From Heterotrichella gracilis (lineage: Eukaryota; Sar; Xanthophyceae; Tribonematales; Xanthonemataceae), in assembly GCA_032358255.1 (NCBI GenBank), contig JAULBX010005887.1, positions 1 through 64,000 on the forward strand: a stretch of DNA of 64,000 nt, in the 5' to 3' direction. Position 1 is the stretch's first letter; each line of letters opens with the position of its first letter. Position numbers and translations under genes: made by a program. This document shows positions 16,524 to 27,800 of this stretch, in pieces. The notes below the pieces were generated by a model that worked only from the letters and a program-made list of their open reading frames with translations, was not told the DNA's origin and searched no databases.

Positions 16524-19500
16524 CTACTCCCCACAGCCGTGCTCCCTGAGCTTGTCTCGGATGCGGCCCTCCAGCTCAGGGTCCTCCTCAGGGGGGAAAC
16601 CACACCTGCAGGGGGGAGGTAACACACGCACTCAGGCCTCACCCACACAAGCTGCACACACGCAGCCAAGCCTGACTGCCATGCTGCTGCCGCAGTGCCT
16701 GAGCGCTGAACAGCACTGCCTGAGCTGCCCAATATGCTCACAGCACCAGCAAGGGCAGGCTTGCAGATTATCCCCACCCATTCGCGCACCGCCCGCTTCG
16801 CCCCACCCGCCAGCCTGCGCCTTCAGGTGCAATTGCCACGCCCACAGCACCCACAGCGCCCCTTGCCCACCACCACCACCACCACCACCACACCTACACA
16901 ACCCCAGTACCCCCACCACACCTTCACACCCACACACAGCCACCTTCTCCCACGCACCTGCACGCCCCCTTGACCCCCTCGGCCAGCCTGTGCGCCTCCA
17001 GGTGCAGCTGCCGCGCCCACAAAACCCCGTAGGGTGTCGCCTTGTAGTACCCCCCCGAGCCATTTAGGAGCACGGCAACCGCGGGGGCCTTGGCGGTGCT
17101 TTTCAGGAAGGCGCTGGTGACGCTCCCCCACCCATCGGCACCGTACGCAACGCCAGGGGTGGACACGTAGATGCCTGCAGGAATTAGGGTCCAGGGTTAG
17201 GGTTGTGTAGGGTTGTATGTTTGTGCATAACGCCAGGGGTGGACGCGTAGATGTCCGCCCAGGAACTAGAGTCCAGGGTTTGGGTGGTGTAGGGTTATTG
17301 TAGGGTTACGGTAGGGTTGTGCACGTTGCCAGGGGTGGACGCGTAAATGTCTGCACAGGGAGAATCGCGGCCGTGGGCGCTAGTGGGCTAGGGCTTAGGT
17401 GTTCACAGATTTGGAGGGCAGGAACATGCAGGGTTCAGGGCATTCGCACTTGCTCACGGCCTGGGAGGCTTTGCGGCAGAAGCTGGCAGGGATGCCGGCC
17501 CAACCGTCCACATTTTACACGACTTCACGGGTGAATGTGTGCAGAAACCAGGGGTCAGGTTTAGGGTTGTGTAAGGTTGTGCATGGCCGCATGGACTTCG
17601 GGTTTAGGTTCCACTCACTGACTGTGCTCGTCCCCATGTCCTCCGCATTGCGCATCCACCCCTCCTTGGTCAGGAGCACCACGGCCCCTCCGGGCCTGCC
17701 CCGCTCCCGCTGCACACAGTCCATGGCCAGTGCAAAGGCGTGGTTACGGCTGCCCGGGATGGGCCTGCGGCAGGGTTGGTGGGAACAGGGGATGAGCTGG
17801 GGTATGAGTGCCATTGCATAAGTTGCATCCCAGAACCCTACCCCTGTTACCCTAACTCTAAACCCTACGTTGGGCGAATTGATGGAGCAAAGCTGTGGCG
17901 CTGGCTGTCTGGTTTGGGTATGCGGTGCGGTTGACAGGGGTACAGCTGTGCATCTCGCCCCTACCTTGGGCCATGGGTGTATACCCCCAAAAGTTCTGTG
18001 TTAGGGTTCTCAACAGTACTGAGGTTAACTTTTGCTTTCTTAGCATAGCTGGAAAACATCACTATAACAGAAGCTTTGTGTTGTTTATGGGTGAGTTGGT
18101 GCCAGTACATTGCTGCCTGTGTAGGTTTAAGTATTTTTGGAGCACCGTATTCCTCTGCCTAATGGGGTGATGCATACCCGTATGCAGCGTATGGAACCCG
18201 TATGTAACCCGCATTCTTGGAGCCCATTTTTTCCATACCCGTATTCAGAGCGTATGGCGTATGGCGTATGCGTATGGCGTATGGCGTATGGCGCAACTAT
18301 GCCCAAAACACAAACCTACACCCATCACAATACACTAAAAAAGGGACCTTTCTCATTATTGTAACGTAACAAGCCATAGAAATTGGACATAGTCATTTGA
18401 ACCCACGCATGATTAGCAACAGGTGCCTGTACCATGCTCACCTGTACGGCAGGACCACCTTAGCAGGCGCCCTGGCATTCCCACTGACCCTGCCGCCCTG
18501 CGCGCTCTGCTCCGCCCCCCTTGATGCTCCGCCACTGGCATGCTGACCTGGCACATCTGGTGATGGTGCCCCATCATGCTGACCTGGCACATGTGGTGAT
18601 GCACCACGCTGACCTGGCACCCCATGTGAACCATGTGATGCCTTGCCCCGCTGACTTGAGGTGGAGGGCCCTGCCCCTGGCCCACTTGATGCTGCATCAC
18701 GCTGACCTGGCATATATGGCGATGATGCACCACGCTGAGCTGGCACCCGATGTGACCCATGTGATGCCCTGCCCCGCTGACGTAAGGTGGAGGGCCCAGC
18801 CCCTGCCCCACTTGATGCTGCATCATGCTGACCTGGCACCACATGTGAGCCATGCGACGCTCTGTTCCGATGACCTGAGGTGGAGGGCCCTGGCCCTGTC
18901 CCCTGCCCAGCCATCTCCTCACCACCACCGCCACCGCCACCACCACCACCACTACCACCACCGCCACCACCACCACCATCGTCATTGTCCAACACGATGG
19001 GTGCCATGTGACCACCAGCCTCCCCACCCCCGCACAGGTCAACCACCTCCGCTGCCTGCCGCCGCCGCCGCCCTAGAGTTTGCGTTGCGCCCTCTAGGGT
19101 TCCCGTGGTGCCCTCAAGGGTTTCCGAGCGCCGCCGCCGCCGCCGCCGGTGTCCTAGGGTTCCAGTGGCGCCCGCTAGGGTTTCAGGCTGGTCGTCTGAT
19201 GTGAGGTCAATGGAGAAGGGGATTGGTGTTGGGGGGGTTGCGCGGTTGGGGGTCGCACTAGTGGGAGGTGCAGGGTTTTGCGTAGGGTCTTGCGTAGGGT
19301 TCTGCGTAGGGTCTTGGGTCGGGTTTGGGGTGAGGTCTTCCCCTAAGCTCCTGCGGCGCCTGGGGATTGGCGGGGGGGTGAACAGCATGCCGGGCATTTC
19401 CTCCCCATTTGGGTCCTCTCGGTCGCTGGCTGCGGCTGAACCACCACCACCACCACCACCCACACCACTGTCCCCAGCCCTGGAGGCGCCTCCACCCCTC

Positions 19501-22500
19501 GCACGCTTGTGGCTGGCGCGGTGCAAGGGGGGGTGGGATGGCCGGGGCGCAAACGATCCCCCGACTTCCCCACAGTCATCGATAATGATGACGTCATCAT
19601 CTGCCGGGGGATGGACCGGTGTTTCCCTCCCCTGGGATTGACCATGTCGTCCCTCCCTGGCTGAGGACACAGCTCGGGGTGCAGGCGCAGGGGTGGAAAA
19701 CCCTGCCCTAGGGTTTCCAGGTCCCGCATCCGCCTCCGCTGCCTGCCGAGCTGGCCCTGCCCCCTCACTGCCCTCCTCCGCCATAACATCCCCCCCTTCC
19801 ACATCCCCAGGAGGTTCCGGACTCAATGCTCCTGCACCGCCGGCTAGGGTTTCGCTAGGGTTTTGCTGCATGGGAAGGCGCAGCACGCCAGCCGCCAGCT
19901 GCTTCAGTCGAGCCAAGGGGACCAAGTGGGGGAGCTGCCCGTCTCGAAACTGGGCCTCAAACCTCTGCGCAGTGACGTCATGCAAGTCGATGTGCTTGTG
20001 AATGTGATATTGTGGTTGTGGTTGTGCTTAGGGCTGCAAACATGAGGTCAATGTGGTGTGTGGTGGCAATTGTGAGCGCGATGGGGCACCATGTGGGACC
20101 AGCATACCCTTGACTAGGGTCATGCATACCCTCATGAGTTGCAACTGCAGCACACCGTGAGGGTCATTCGTACCCTTGAACCTTTGGACTTCTGCGCACC
20201 TCTAAAGTAGCTTTATATACAGGGGGATACGCATACTCTCTAGTGCGGTTGCGCACACTCTCACCTTCTGCATACCCTTGAGTAGGGTCATGGTCCCTGC
20301 CAGGCTGTCGGTGGGGTGCAGCTCAAAGCCCCGCTCCATGAGGCTGCACATCTCAGCCTGCCGCAACAGAAAACCCTAAGGGTCAGCAATTTACCCTACA
20401 AGGTCAGCAAAAACCCTACACAGGGTGCAGCGCAGAGTTCCATGAGGCTGCAGCAGCAATAAACCCTAGGAATCCAACACAAGACACCCTCCAAAAATCC
20501 TTCAACCAACAATGCTACACATGGCAATCGGCGTCTGCAAGCAAGTCCAACACCACACAGCCCTGGCTGGATGTTGAGTTTTCTGGTAGAATTTGGCCAC
20601 CCACGTCAAGACCTTTGCATGGTTTTTCAAAAGACTTTCCAGGGTATTTTGTAGGGTTCCACCACCCACCTCCAGATCCTCTGGCCCTATCCTGCCGCAG
20701 TGGTGTGGGAAGCACCCACACCCGCACTGGCACTGCCCCATGCCCCGAGAGTCCAGCCTCCCCTCCACAATGTATGCTACGTCCACCTTGACTCTGTTGC
20801 CTGCTGAGGAGGCCACAGCGGCCTTGAGGGCAAGCATGCGCGCCTGCTGCTTGTTCCACCGGCTGTTGGGGTTCTGCGGGGCGAGGGAAAACCCTGATTA
20901 GGGTTCTGTGGGGCGAGGGAGGACGCTGTGAGGGTTCTGCAGGGCGCAAGCATGAGCGCCCTGGTGTTGGGTGCTGCAGAAGGAAGGGACCTAAAGCGGG
21001 TGAGGGGTTAGGGTTCAGGATACCGCGTAGCTTTAAAGTGCCCTATCAAGGCTTGCATGCAGTTCTCCCCTGGACCACTTGCGCTCCAGCAGCAGGGTGT
21101 AGGGTGCAGGGTTTAAGGGTTTTCACTGGTCAAATGTAGGGTCCAGGATGTAGGGTTTAGAGTTGAAGGTGTTCTCTTACCTTGATGTCCCCCTCCATGC
21201 TTGACAGCAGGTCCTTTGATGATTTGCTTTAGGGTTCAGATCAAGGGTTTAGGTTTCGAGGTTCCTGGTTTAGGGTATTCCCACCTTGATGTCCCCCTCC
21301 ATGCTTGCCAGCAGGTCCTTGGATGACTTGCGCTCCATGATCAGGGGGAGAGCAGAGTCGAGGGAGCCTGGCGCACGTAACTGGGGAGGGAAAGAGGGGC
21401 AGATAACTTAGGTCGGGGTACTAGCGAAAGCCAAATGGGAGCATTTGAGGCGCTCATTTGGGAGGAAAAAGAGGCAAGCAAGCACCCCAAGTTGAGGTAC
21501 GGTGGAGATGCACATATGGGAGTAGCCATGGGCCATGACTGGGAAGGCAAATGGCGCCAAAACCCTGGTTTCGGCTCCTGGTAACCGCCAAATGAGGTCG
21601 TGTGCGGGATGAGTGCGGGGCTGGCAAACAAGCGTGTAGGGTTTTTCTACCGCGCACCACAAACAGAAAGTCCCCCATGGGCGGCAGCTGGCATTTCCTT
21701 AGGGTTTTATTAGGGTTTCATTAGGGTTTCAGGGGCACGCACCACAAATAAAAAGTCCCCCATGCCAGGTGGCAGGTGCTCCAGCTGGTATTTTACATCC
21801 CCCCTCCTCAACCCCTCGCACATGGCCACCAGCCCACACGCCTCCCCTCCCCTCTCCCTGTCATCCACCACCAGCACCACCCCTTGCTCGTAATTGCGGT
21901 GGCTGTTGAGGTGGCGGGTGGTGTGCAGAAGCTGCTCCCGGGTCAGGCCGCTAGGGTTCTGGCTAGGGTTTTGGCTAAGGTTTGGGGTGCTGGTATGCCC
22001 ACGCTGCTCTTGGGTGTGGTCTGTATGGCTTTGGCTAGGGCTTTGGCTAGGGTATTGGCGGCTGGCGCGTAGTTGCTGGTCTCGAGTGGGGCCGGTAGGG
22101 TTTTGCCAAGGGTTTTGGCTGGGGTTTTGCCTTTGCGCGGCTGAGGCTGGGGTAGGGTTTTGCGGCTGGCGGGGAGGGTTTTGGCTAGGGTTTTGCCTTG
22201 GCGCGGCAGGGCTGGGGGTTGCGGTGTGGTAGGCGGGAGGGGTAGGGTTTGCAGTAAGGTTCTGCTGCCGGCGGGGTGGCGTAGCATGGTGCCCAGTGGG
22301 GAGGTTTTTTGCACTGATGGGGTCCGAAGCTCGATGCCTTTTGCGATGGCGCGGGGCTGATCCCTCTGCTGACGTGGCATGTGCTCCATTGCCTGTTGGC
22401 ATGTGAGTGGAGCCATGTGGGCGCTTGCTGGAGGTGCCACCTGGTGCTGCGTCAGGGCTAGGGTTGGGCTGGCGCGGCCTAGGGTTCTCTCGCGCAGGTG

Positions 22501-24053
22501 TGGGGTTTTGCGGTGCGGCGCCGCCCCCCGCCAGGGTTGCAAATTCGTGCAGGGACTTGCTCTGGATTTCCTGCAGAGGTTTAGGTTTAGAGTTCAGGGT
22601 TTGCGAATGCGTGCAGGGACTTGCTCTGGATTTCATGCAGTAGGGGTGTAATGTTGCGGGTCAGCTTTTAAGCAGTTGCGGCCCTGCAACATGGAATGGC
22701 CAATGCCATTGGCATGGCATGGCGCAATGGACAGGGGCAAACATGCATATAATCGGTACCACACTCATCACTCTCCACCATTAGATCCCATTCATAACAA
22801 GCCAATGGACTGCGGCTTGTGCACCAGTGCGCGTGTCTGACAACAGGCGTGTATTTTAATATGCAAAACCCTGGTTAGGGTTTAGGGTTTCCTCACCTCG
22901 AGGTCCTCCAGCTGTTGGGTTCCCTTGGGCAATATGAAGAAGCACCTCTGCTTCTTGCGCCTGCATTCCTTCACATAGCCACCTTCCACCAGGCGGTACA
23001 GCTGCGGGAGCAAAGAAACACGCTAGGGTTGGTAGGGCAACACAGCAACATGGATAATGAGTTTTAAGTGACAAAAATCCGTCACATTTAGACAGACTGT
23101 GGGCAACCAATGTTTGATGCATTGCAAGGAAGTGTGCAGCATCAGAGCCTCCGACGCCTGCAGTATCGTAGTTTCTTTGCACTGGACTACAACCTATGTT
23201 TACGAGGTTTTTTTTAGGGTTTTTATCCAACCTCTAGGGTATTTGACCATACCTAGGGTTCCTGGCACACCCACCTGCTTCCACGCCACTCCCGGTGGCG
23301 CCGCCTGTCCATCCGTCACCTCACAGAAGGTATCCCGGATGCACGGCTCACATATGGCCCTTGCCAGGGGGAAAAGCTGCGTCAAGGGGAGGGGGGCGAG
23401 CGTCCCGTGCTCGTCCTCGTGGCGCTGCAGGGCTAGGAGGAATGCGTGGGCGGTCGAGGCGGTGGTGCCCTGGGGGGGTGGCTCGTGGGGGACCTGCAGG
23501 GGTTGGTGGGTGGGTGTTGGTGGGTGGGGGCACGGGAGGGTGGCAGTGGGGAGGGCGAGGGGGGTGAATGCTTGCTGCAGTGGCAAGGTGTGTGGGGACA
23601 ACCTAGTCAACGCCGTGTGTGGGTATGTGAGCCAATTTCTGTGCATGCAACCCATGCTCTAGATACTCCCCACTGGGTATGCTATGCCTGGCAACTCCAC
23701 AACGCATGCATATGCACAGAACGCGCACATGGCACCACAACCCCACCCCGACACCCCTCTTACACCCCCTCCCCTCCCCTCTACCTTCCACCACCCACCC
23801 TGTGCCGTTGCTGCTCGTACAGCGCCCGCTTAGCTTCCCCAAAGTGCTTCACCCACTGCGCAAGCTGGTAGGAGGAGCGCAGCGTGCCCCTCGCGCCATC
23901 GTAGATCACCACCCCGAACAGCGCGCGGCAGGCCTGCACGAAGTGGTCCTGGTCGGCGGTGACGGCGGGGTGGTGGCGGCACACCCAGGAGAGGGTGCGG
24001 AGGGCGTTCCAGCGGATGTCGGGGAAGGGGGCGGTGGTGGGTGGAGCGGCCAT
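16524..24053 (-). CDS. XPF/MUS81-type ERCC4 nuclease, very large
   Basis: Likely structure-specific DNA endonuclease acting on branched DNA in the nucleus. Eleven exons keep phase: 24053-23799, 23493-23275, 23001-22897, 22570-21743, 21380-21285, 20873-20670, 20357-20276, 20026-18442, 17764-17619, 17174-16958, 16605-16524; 1272 residues. Residues 159-193 (LYRLVEGGYVKECRRKKQRC) look like a winged helix. The nuclease has DDRE at 429-432 and the full GDx(n)ERKx3D motif: GD464-465, ERK485-487, D491. VAYIVEG and GFELHPTDSLAGT follow as in MUS81. Odd points: a Cys/His cluster (GQCQCGCGCFPHHCGR) inside the fold, a ~470-residue disordered insert, no HhH seen, and an unrecognised alpha/beta-like C-terminus (AVVLLTKEGW, AVAVLLNGSGGYYKATPYG). 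True MUS81 orthology is unsettled. The acceptor for exon 8 at 20027 is the least certain. Confidence 0.83.
17222..17357 (-). repeat. Two copies of ERCC4-gene exon 10 start
   Basis: 17222-17262 and 17318-17357 repeat the forward string GCCAGGGGTGGACxCGTAxATG found at the real exon start (about 17150-17174), each followed by CAGGGTTxxGGTxGTGTAGGG tracts. The copies sit upstream in transcript order, within the intron between exons 9 and 10. Confidence 0.75.
18165..18300. repeat. CGTATG/GGCGTATG microsatellite cluster
   Basis: Several CGTATG units, ending in repeated GGCGTATGGCGTATG at about 18250-18292. Lies in the intron between exons 8 and 9 of the ERCC4 gene. No function suggested. Confidence 0.7.
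21180..21228 (-). repeat. Copy of catalytic exon 5 border of ERCC4 gene
   Basis: Repeats CTTGATGTCCCCCTCCATGC, TTGxCAGCAGGTCCTT and GATGACTTGC-like sequence of 21285-21335, the exon encoding ERKxxxD. A similar copy of the preceding exon's end (GACTTTCTGTTTGTGGTGCG on the minus strand) sits at about 21650-21680. Both flank telomere-like TTTAGGGTTCA tracts. Confidence 0.8.
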
Positions 24054-24846
24054 GTGGGACGCTCGACGTTTGGAGGGGGGTGGGGGCGCTGGGGCGGATC
24101 AAGGCTGAACTGGAAGGCTCAGCTGGGTGTGGTTAGGTCACACCCATGGTGTCTATTTGAACCCAGCTGCGGTCGTAAAGGGAGCGGCCAGAGACAAATA
24201 GAGTGGGATAATTGAGGTCGTGTTGCTCTAGGGGGACGCTACGGGTGCAACCCTCCGTGCGCCAACGAGACGAGGCGCACGGTAGCAACACACCCATGTC
24301 GTTCAAAACGTAGGATACAGATTTAGGCTTGGCCGCAGGTGGTTGAGGCGTGCAGCCGCGACAGTACCAGTGTTGGGCGAGTTGGGTTCGGGAGGTCGGA
24401 GCATGCATGCATATAAGCCCCACGAAACCTTGAGCAGATTCGCGGCTAGCTACACCATGTGCAGCGGAGACAAGAACCCAGCTCTGCGATATGCTGGCAC
24501 CTGTGTATGCCTCGCACACACAAGTGCTCCTGTTTTATCTCGTAAGCTCGAGCAAAGCTCAACCCACCCTACTCGACAGCCCCCACCCGCCTTTATGCCA
24601 ACCCCCCTGTTGGCTCTCACATAGGTTTATCAAGCGCTCAACGCACTACTCACTGGCTGGAACAAGCAACTTTGGGATTAAGCCTTCCCTGCAGACTCCC
24701 TTTCCTTCCTTCCTGTGCTGATAACTTTTGTCGGCTGGCATTGCCTGGCATGAGCGCATGCACATGATGCCTGCCGTGCCACCGCCACCCCTCCCATAAC
24801 CCACCACCCACCCTGCCCCCGCCCCCTTAGCCACACCACCGCCACC
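24054..24846. other. Divergent promoter between ERCC4 and WD40 genes
   Basis: 793 bases separate two start codons facing away from each other. No TATA box is obvious. The stretch before 24847 is C-rich and ends GCCACCATG, a good start context for the WD40 gene. No exon is supported here. Confidence 0.5.
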
Positions 24847-27800
24847 ATGAAGGTGACGATCCAGCTCGAAGTTGAGCAGCACGAGGTGCAGTTAGCCACA
24901 GAACTCCTCGCCACCCTAAGGTGGGTTTGCATAGTCGACCATCAACCCCAGCTTGCGCACCACATGCCCAAAAATCCCTTCGCATCTCCGCCCCCGCCTT
25001 GCAAATGCACACGCCATCGCGTTGTATGTGTGATTTGAGGTGGTGGGTTGGCGGCGGTGCAGGGCGCTGACCGACCATGTGGGCGCACCGCCACCCACTA
25101 CCACCATCACCGGCGCCAAAGTACCGCAACCAGGCAAGAACGCCGTCCTAGCGCCGCCAGGGCCGACGGCGGATATGTTCCCCGCTTTGATTCAACGAGC
25201 CGAAGACCCAGCGGCGCACGAAGAGGTATGGAACCCCTTTGGTGTGCCTTTGCAATATGTGCATGCATATGCCTCATTGCCATGCCCTGCTTTAGGATAA
25301 ATTGACCCAGGGAGTGTGGTGGGCGCCTGCATAGGTTGACTGCCTATGCTGCTTTGCTTCTGGGATTCATATATTGTCCTGACTAGTGCAATGCACCGTC
25401 TCGGCAGGGAGGTATGCAAGCCCTGATGGCCCTCTGCTGCATTTGCTAGTTGCCGCTTGTCGACGACACACATTTTATTAATGTAATTTCCAGTGCCACT
25501 GGCGACCATCCACTCTTTCTCCATTATTTGTGTAGCAACGAGTGCACACCCACCACACGGTCTCGTGTTCCCTAAACCCTAAGCCTAACCCTCGCTGTCG
25601 ACCGGGGTGCCGAGTAGATATGGCACGCCCAGCCTGCCCTTCCCTAAACCCTAAACTTTCATCAAACCCTAAATACAAGCCCTCACCTCTTGGCGGTGCA
25701 GAACAGGGTGCTGCAGCGCGTGAGCAGACCCTGCCTGCCACAAACCCTAAACACCACACCCTAAACCCTATATGTGTACCTCTGAACACCTACCCTTCAC
25801 ACATGTCATTGGGCAGCTTCAGTGCTGAAATCGATGTGGGCTGCCCAGCCTACCTCCATAAACACTAGATACCAAACCCTAACTCGAGCCCTATGCACTC
25901 ACCCTTCACACTTGTCATTGGGCAGGTTGCCTCAACGCTGAAGAAGATATGGGCTGCCCAGCCTGCCTCCGCCCACGATGGCCTGTTCCAGCGATTCCTG
26001 GAGATCTTCTGGGAAACAGCCATCAACCCAGAGCTCACCGCGCAGGAGCGCAGCTCGGTGCGCAGATAAACCCTAATGAAAGCCCTACACAGCACACTCC
26101 TGATGGAAACCCTACTGGGGATCTAGTCTGAGGCAGGGTTGCAACTGGCTTTGTGCGATGCATACAGGAAATTTGACTGCAAGCTCAAAGCACTGCAATC
26201 AACCTAGGATTTTTCTGGCGCAAGCACTCTTCTCCAGTGCACCATGCGTGCCCTCCCACTTTACAATGGGTTCCTCCCGTTGACACCTTCATTTCCTCCC
26301 CTCAGGTTCCTTTCGTTGGGTTGCTCCCCTTCCTTCATGACGAGCTCAAGATGCCACTGAGGGAGAAGATGATTGAAAGGGTAAAACATGAACCCTACAC
26401 CCTGAACCATAAACCCTAGATCCCTTTCTGCATGACGCACAAGGTGGTATTGCGGGAGAAGATGATCGAGGGGGGGCGGGGAGGGGAGTTTGGGAGGCTA
26501 GCGGCAGAGTGGGGAGGGTGCTTATGCCTAGGGTTTGCCCATTGTATACACACATACTTACTATGGTTCAACAGCAACTGGGAACACGTAATGCATGTTT
26601 TCTTGTATTATTATTTTAAATAGTGTATGCCACTGGGTAAGAAATGTGGCCGTGCGAGAACGGCATGCTTCTGCGTTCAAACACAACAATACACTGTGTT
26701 TACATCCTCGCATGACAACCCGCAGTCACGCTCGAGTCTTATGGTGTAATAACACCCTAGCCAAGGGTCGAAGGCCTAGGGCTGTACGCGTGCATGGCAG
26801 CCAGCCTTCGTTCCTGCCAGTCAGGGCACACCGATCCCTGACAATCGCACTGGCACGATATGACCAGAATGGGCACAATCACTCACGACTTACCCGAAAC
26901 TGCGCATGCACAAGCACCCACAATTTAGTTAGTTAGTTACGTGCATTCCAGCAATACAGCCGCAATTTGGGTGCCACATGTTTCCCTCCCCCATGAAAAA
27001 GCACCACCCACCACCCCTGCACCAGCCACACATGCCTGCCACCGTTCCCCTCAGCAACCACCCCTGGCCCCTGGTGCACAGACGCCTTTGTGATGCGTAC
27101 ATCTGCCACATCTGTCGCATTTAACCCCCTTTTGACCCCTTTCCTCAGGTCCTAAAGAAGCTCTTTGAGAAGCGCCCCCTGGATGCCAGCCGATCAGATT
27201 TCTTCGTGTATGCAGAGACATTTGCGGCGATCACCAACCTAGGGTTTGTGCCCATCACAGGTGGGTGGTAGTAAACCCTAACTAACGGTTGGAGCCGTGA
27301 TTGTGGTCGTAACCCTAACTGTGCCTGGCGCAAAGCCCTACATGTATGTTCTGCACCTGTAAGCCACTGGTTGGCACTTGTGACATAATGGCTATTGGTT
27401 GTTTGTAGGATGTTTTTTGTACCGATTTGTTTTACATTTAGTACTTCAATTTGTTGAATTGACGGGCACAAAAGATCAATGGATCTTCCTTCCTGCAAGC
27501 ATGCCACAAGTTGTGTGGTGGTCGCAATTGCCACATGCAACGTGTGGTTGGATAGCATGCGCACTGCCATTTTAGAACGCAGCCGTCCATGTACTGTGTC
27601 ATGCACCGCCATCCATAGAACAGGATACATGTCACCAGTAGTCCTTTAAAAACATGATGTAAGACAACAATGTCCCCCCTTGCAGGCGCCATCGGCACTG
27701 TGCTTACCCTTCTCAAGAAGAAGGACACGCGCTGCGCTGCAATCACCATGCTGGGCAAGACAGTGGAGCTGTGCCATGATGCGGTGAGTGTAAACCCTAA

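Noticed and set aside
18521-19204. Plus-strand His/Ala-rich open frame of 227 codons
   Set aside because: Antisense shadow of the repeat-rich exon 8 of the ERCC4 gene.
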